Program-made: the position numbers and the translations under genes
Part shown: one piece after another, positions 61,034-64,000 of the stretch
Numbering within the stretch: the stretch's first letter is position 1
How the letters are laid out: each line of letters opens with the position of its first letter
Assembly: GCA_015067215.1 (NCBI GenBank)
Contig: SVMW01000002.1
Location: forward strand, 29,060 to 93,059
Length of the DNA stretch: 64,000 nucleotides
Direction of reading: 5' to 3'
Source: Oscillospiraceae bacterium
GTDB taxonomy: Bacteria > Bacillota > Clostridia > Oscillospirales > Ruminococcaceae
The notes under the pieces: model-generated
What the model saw: only the letters and a program-made list of their open reading frames with translations
What the model was told of the DNA's origin: nothing
The model's database searches: none

Positions 61034-61480
61034 ATGGCACAGACAGCAGTTATCAAAGGTATTAAAATCGATTTCCCAAGCAGAACAATTATCATGAACT
61101 TAAAATTTGCGAAAGAGGCAGTTATTCCAAATACACCTGAAAACAAATATTTGCAGGAAGTAATGAGTAGTTTTCCAACATTCAATGTAATCACCAAATC
61201 CGCAAGAACAAAGAAAAAAGCAAGACCTGACAAAGGCTTATCTTTCAAAAATATGGAAACATACATCAGCACATTCCAGAACAGCGAAGAACTTCTTCTG
61301 GTGTTTGAAGTAGTGAAAATCAGAGCAAGAACAACAGCAAGCTCCAAAAAATTTGTTACAGATTGGTTTGTTGCACAGTTCCCAAATTACCGAGATTCAG
61401 CAGACATCGACAACAGCAATACAATCGCATTCCCTGTTGCAATTCCAGATACAGCAAATTACAAATCTAAAGAAGCATAA
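61034..61480 (+). CDS. Mobile-element protein of unknown function, second paralogue
   Basis: 148 residues, the same length as its neighbour. IKIDFPSRTIIMNLKFAKEA, SARTKKKARPDKGLSFKNMETYISTFQNSEELLLVFE and a later TDWFVAQFP match the first protein position by position at perhaps a quarter of residues. AAAGGAG ribosome site. A terminator follows at 61509, so the two form a short operon. Confidence 0.75.
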   Translation: MAQTAVIKGIKIDFPSRTIIMNLKFAKEAVIPNTPENKYLQEVMSSFPTFNVITKSARTKKKARPDKGLSFKNMETYISTFQNSEELLLVFEVVKIRARTTASSKKFVTDWFVAQFPNYRDSADIDNSNTIAFPVAIPDTANYKSKEA

Positions 61481-61508
61481 GGGAGACGGCAAATGAAAAT
61501 TACATACA

Positions 61509-61552
61509 GCAGCGGTACGAGCCACGCTAATGTGGTTCACCGCTGCTTTTTT
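61509..61552 (+). terminator. Terminator of the paralogue pair
   Basis: GCAGCGGT pairs with ACCGCTGC, with an inner GAGCCAC/GTGGTTC stem, followed by TTTTTTAT. Confidence 0.88.
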
Positions 61553-61799
61553 ATTTGTTCCTGAAAGTGTGCGCCCCGTGGATTGCCGCTGCCCGTATAT
61601 GTTTATTATATGTATGTGCCGTACCGTCCTTTTTTGATTTTATATAAAAAATATGTTATAATAATTACATAAATAAAGAATATTTATAAAATACTTAAAC
61701 TAAAAAGGTGGTGAATCCGAAAGACAATATAAACTATCAATTCAAAAGAAGGAGAATAAGCAATAAGAACATTTTTAAAAGTAAAGGAGATAATAAAAT
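61553..61799. other. Gene-free spacer in the mobile element
   Basis: About 250 bp. An AT-rich part (61620-61690) contains TATAATAATTACAT-like promoter sequence; several ribosome-site-like AAGGAG motifs stand before 61800. No supported gene. Confidence 0.4.
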
Positions 61800-62345
61800 A
61801 TGCCACGAGCATCTTTTCCTAACCAAAGAGTGGTCAGAATACACCGCGAGCCGTGTACAAGAGGCTTTTTACAGATACAAAACGAAAACTGGCAGTCGGC
61901 GTGCCGTACACTACGACCACAGGCATTCGCACTATATTTGTATTTCGCAGCGAATGCAGATAACTATGAACTTGAACTTTCACAGGCAGACGTAACTAAA
62001 TGTTTAGGTATGCCAAGGTCAACCTATTATGACCAATTCCGCGTATTGGAGAACAATGGTTATATTGTTTTCAGAGGCGGGAATGGCTACGATTTTTATG
62101 AAGTACCACAAAAGGATGATGGTACAAACTGCGTACCAAACAAACCAGAAGCAAATCCGAATTCTGAACAGGTAAAACCGCAAAACGGACAAAGCTATCC
62201 AACAGCCGTTCAGAAAAGTCCGTCAGGTAATGGAGAAACATATAACAGATATAGTACAACACATAATTTAATAGATAGTTGGAATGATTTTGAAGCAAAC
62301 AATACCAAAAGAGAACCGATAAAATATGAGTATTTTGAATTCTAA
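61800..62345 (+). CDS. Helix-turn-helix protein, possible replication initiator or regulator of the element
   Basis: 181 residues. RPQAFALYLYFAANADNYELELSQADVTKCLGMPRSTYYDQFRVLENNGYIV (split here by description, residues about 39-89) is a winged helix like those at the N-terminus of plasmid and ICE replication proteins. The C-terminal half is low complexity (asparagine, proline, serine). AAAGGAGATAAT precedes the ATG. Confidence 0.7.
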   Translation: MPRASFPNQRVVRIHREPCTRGFLQIQNENWQSACRTLRPQAFALYLYFAANADNYELELSQADVTKCLGMPRSTYYDQFRVLENNGYIVFRGGNGYDFYEVPQKDDGTNCVPNKPEANPNSEQVKPQNGQSYPTAVQKSPSGNGETYNRYSTTHNLIDSWNDFEANNTKREPIKYEYFEF

Positions 62346-62402
62346 ATAAAGGGCAAATTGAATTAACTTATTAAGCCCAGAACACATATAAAATAGAACG
62401 AG

Positions 62403-62457
62403 TTGGAGAGCTTCGCTCTCCAAGCTCTACAAGTCTAAAACATCCTGCGGATGTTTT
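62403..62457 (+). terminator. Two adjacent short hairpins
   Basis: TTGGAGAGC/GCTCTCCAA at 62403-62423 and AAAACATCC/GGATGTTTT at 62437-62457, the second with a T run. They end the HTH gene transcript or regulate the next gene. Confidence 0.65.
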
Positions 62458-62495
62458 TAGCCTTGTTCAAAACCAATAGTGAAAGGAGAAAAGGT

Positions 62496-62717
62496 ATGGA
62501 TAAAGAACAGGTTGAACTTTATCATAATTTAGGTTTAATGCCTGATTGGGCGTACTATCAGCTCAACGGCAAAAGCGCAAACGAAAACTACAGAGATATA
62601 GTAAACAAAAGAAATCAGGCATTCAAAAATGAACTGCTGAAAGCTTTGCACGAACCGCAGACAGCGGAAACAGAAGACTACAATCTAAATATTACAAGTG
62701 AGATAAAATTCAGATGA
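62496..62717 (+). CDS. Small mobile-element protein of unknown function
   Basis: 73 residues, starting MDKEQVELYHNLGLMPDWAYYQLNGKSANENY, the rest helical. Resembles small proteins of clostridial conjugative elements, but I cannot name a family. ATG at 62496 follows AAAGGAGAAAAGGT; longer frames upstream run through hairpins and are rejected. Overlaps the next small gene by 4 bp. Confidence 0.65.
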   Translation: MDKEQVELYHNLGLMPDWAYYQLNGKSANENYRDIVNKRNQAFKNELLKALHEPQTAETEDYNLNITSEIKFR

Positions 62718-62857
62718 GTAAAAAAGAAGAAGAAAAGAAAAAGAAGAAAAAGAAAGAGCAAACCATCAATGATGAAGTAATTGCTATTATGAGTAAAAGT
62801 ATGGCAGCGGCAATAGATAAAGCTGTTGATGATTTACTCAAAACCACATTCAAATAA
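62714..62857 (+). CDS. 47-residue Lys/Glu-rich small protein
   Basis: Starts at an ATGA overlap with the preceding stop. The first 15 residues are almost only lysine and glutamate (MSKKEEEKKKKKKKE), followed by an amphipathic helix (NDEVIAIMSKSMAAAIDKAVDDLLK). Coupled translation and the terminator directly behind support a real gene. Function unknown; nucleic-acid or protein bridging is possible. Confidence 0.55.
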   Translation: MSKKEEEKKKKKKKEQTINDEVIAIMSKSMAAAIDKAVDDLLKTTFK

Positions 62858-62859
62858 AG

Positions 62860-62908
62860 AGCCAATAGTTCAGAAGATACTTTCTGAGCTATTGGCTTTT
62901 TTCTTTTT
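62860..62908 (+). terminator. Intrinsic terminator
   Basis: AGCCAATAG with TCAGAA pairs with TTCTGA and CTATTGGCT, followed by TTTTTTCTTTTT. Confidence 0.9.
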
Positions 62909-63135
62909 ATATAATCGCGGACAATCAACACAACCGAAAACCCAAACAAAAATTGCTCTGGGAAATTGTCTGCGCCACGCTTAACCGCAAAATTGAATGT
63001 TCGGCGTTCTTTCCTTTAATATAGCCCCGCTGTTCACAAAAGGGTGTACTGAATTTCACAGACAGAATTTTGTGCTAACTACAGCTTATTACAGCTCTTT
63101 CAGAGCTTAAAAAATTGTACAGGAAAGCAACTGCT
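62909..63135. other. Gene-free spacer between convergent mobile-element genes
   Basis: About 230 bp. No gene, no long inverted repeat and no recognised transfer origin seen. Confidence 0.4.
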
Positions 63136-63501
63136 TTATTGAACAAACATTTTTATCAAAGATATTACAGCTATTAAGGCACTGATTATGGAAACCCACA
63201 TAGCTACTTTGGAAACTTTCAAGGATTCCTGTGTAATTGTAAGAGAATCATCTACAATTTTCTTGTTTTCTTCTCGAGCTTCATATTCTTCTACTTCCGC
63301 AACACCTAAGTCTGTTAATGCTATTATTGCATCTTCTATTGGTATTGTTGGTGCGAATATATACTTACCTCTTGCTTGTATTAAAAGGTGTCTAAAAGTA
63401 TTTTCAGACAATTCACACAATGGAAATAGTTGTTCATAATGAATAGCATCTGTTGGTAATGGTATATTTGATAATATTTTATACATCTGTTTACTAATCA
63501 T
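63136..63501 (-). CDS. Small protein with C-terminal membrane anchor
   Basis: 121 residues. The first 75 residues resemble a small winged-helix fold (LSENTFRHLLIQARGKYIF, ALTDLGVAEVEEYE), then a short coiled region and a C-terminal membrane helix (VAMWVSIISALIAVISLIKMF). It overlaps the upstream repressor gene by 8 bp, so the two are co-translated. Function unknown. Confidence 0.65.
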   Translation of the reverse strand: MISKQMYKILSNIPLPTDAIHYEQLFPLCELSENTFRHLLIQARGKYIFAPTIPIEDAIIALTDLGVAEVEEYEAREENKKIVDDSLTITQESLKVSKVAMWVSIISALIAVISLIKMFVQ

Positions 63502-63709
63502 TGTTTTCTTCCCCTACATACTCCATCAGGTCTGCGGGCTGACATTCCAATACAGTGCAGATTTTATCCAATGCTTCTATTGGTAAATGCTTTACTGCGC
63601 CTGTACAGATAGCGGAAACTGTTGGCGGTCTGATGCCTGTTCTTTCTGCTAATTCTTTCTGTGTCATATCTCTCATAGCGAGTATTACTTTAACTTTAAA
63701 CTTTATCAT
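63494..63709 (-). CDS. XRE/Cro family repressor
   Basis: 71 residues, one helix-turn-helix: MTQKELAERTGIRPPTVSAICTGAVKHLPIEALDKICTVLECQPADLMEY. ATG at 63707-63709 follows AAAGGA; an earlier in-frame start is rejected. Stands divergent to the gene at 63901, with shared TTTCGTA operator motifs between, so it is the likely switch protein of the element. Confidence 0.88.
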   Translation of the reverse strand: MIKFKVKVILAMRDMTQKELAERTGIRPPTVSAICTGAVKHLPIEALDKICTVLECQPADLMEYVGEENND

Positions 63710-63743
63710 AGCAACGAGTCCTTTCGTTAGTGTTCGTATACAC

Positions 63744-63772
63744 ATTGTATCACGGATTTCGTAGCTTTTCAA
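63744..63772 (-). promoter_or_regulatory. Promoter of the XRE repressor gene
   Basis: On the minus strand TTGAAA (63767-63772), 17 bp, TACAAT (63744-63749). The spacer holds GCTACGAAATC, a partial match to the palindrome at 63834-63850. Confidence 0.65.
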
Positions 63773-63795
63773 TACGCAATGCGGAAAAATATTTC

Positions 63796-63855
63796 TAATT
63801 TCGTAAATAAAATTACTAATTTCGTATTGACAAACTACGAATTTCGTAGTATAAT
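63796..63855 (+). promoter_or_regulatory. Operator-containing promoter of the gene at 63901
   Basis: TTGACA at 63827-63832 and TATAAT at 63850-63855, 17 bp apart. The spacer is the palindrome ACTACGAATTTCGTAGT (63834-63850). Two more CTAATTTCGTA copies lie at 63795-63805 and 63815-63825. Confidence 0.85.
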
Positions 63856-63900
63856 ATAGACAAGATAAAGAACACCACTTACCAAAAGGAGAAAAGATTA

Positions 63901-64000
63901 TGAGTAGAAACGAACTTATCGCAAAAATTGAAGCACTTAACGAATGGGAACAGCTTATGGAAGAAGCAAAAGCTCAGGCAGAAGCAATCAAAGAAAGCCT
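63901..64000 (+). CDS. N-terminus of a mobile-element protein, cut by the window edge
   Basis: Starts at the ATG at 63901 with AAAAGGAGAAAAG upstream and is open to the edge (33 residues: MSRNELIAKIEALNEWEQL, then an E/A-rich helix). Resembles proteins of clostridial phages and conjugative elements of about 90 residues, from memory only. First gene behind the operator-controlled promoter. Confidence 0.7.

Noticed and set aside
61497..61568. 23-codon frame with a GGGAGA site after the second paralogue
   Set aside because: It is made almost wholly of the terminator hairpin, so coding is unlikely.
61708..61995. 95-codon frame overlapping the start of the HTH gene
   Set aside because: The other frame (61800-62345) has a proper ribosome site and a clear winged helix; this one has neither.
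62909..63135. Transfer origin of the mobile element
   Set aside because: No inverted repeat and nick-site motif that I can recognise, and no relaxase gene in the window to support it.

Overview
The window is AT-rich chromosomal DNA of an anaerobic, low-GC Gram-positive bacterium of the class Clostridia. The support is the operon yicC-remA-gmk-priA-def-fmt-yugP-rsmB-rlmN-stp-prkC-rsgA-thiN, strictly anaerobic enzymes (indolepyruvate:ferredoxin oxidoreductase, an NfnAB-like pair, cysteine desulfidase), strong AGGAGG ribosome binding sites and U-rich intrinsic terminators. No species is assigned.

Layout. 1-1755: end of a metal-binding (HMA) protein, then a cysteine-rich protein, a DUF2284 protein and a corrinoid adenosyltransferase. 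1777-6879 (minus): arylpyruvate/arylacetate operon iorA-iorB-paaK-ACT-amidohydrolase. 7547-11641: an AraC regulator co-transcribed with a five-subunit flavin/iron-sulfur dehydrogenase with highly-expressed-type codon use. 11707-17883: polysaccharide deacetylase, ssrA-smpB, a FliB-like protein, uracil permease, acetyltransferase, serine hydrolase. 17891-18583: a dispersed repeat, a broken tRNA copy, a block of hairpins and tRNA-fMet. 18806-22653: secreted amidase-like protein, Asp/Glu racemase, AI-2E-type permease. 22845-36885: a long plus-strand housekeeping operon ending in the PASTA kinase/phosphatase pair, rsgA, thiN and deoC. 36987-44421 (minus): M42 peptidase, a second copy of the repeat, and a BlaI-controlled operon (blaI, M56 receptor with GLUG ectodomain, lipoprotein, vanW). 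44489-47937 (minus): symporter plus cysteine desulfidase, then a NifX-like protein and DUF134 regulator. 48133-53796: small protein, two-component system, tRNA-Gln, PadR-DUF2812-YcxB module. 53957-59817: NfnAB-like pair, membrane-anchored protein, TrkH-TrkA potassium uptake. 60126-64000: a cut-off C-terminal piece of a GGGtGRT-family gene, followed by genes of an apparently integrated mobile element that runs off the right edge.

How it fits together. The metabolic genes point to amino-acid fermentation: arylpyruvate oxidation to aryl-CoA with reduced ferredoxin, oxidation of an amino or imino acid by a membrane-free flavoprotein complex, serine/cysteine breakdown, and Nfn-type redistribution of electrons between ferredoxin, NADH and NADPH. 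Envelope sensing is represented by the PASTA kinase with an unusual extracellular cysteine-rich tail and by the BlaI/M56-GLUG/VanW operon. These two, the dispersed repeat and the left end of the mobile element are the parts most worth following up.
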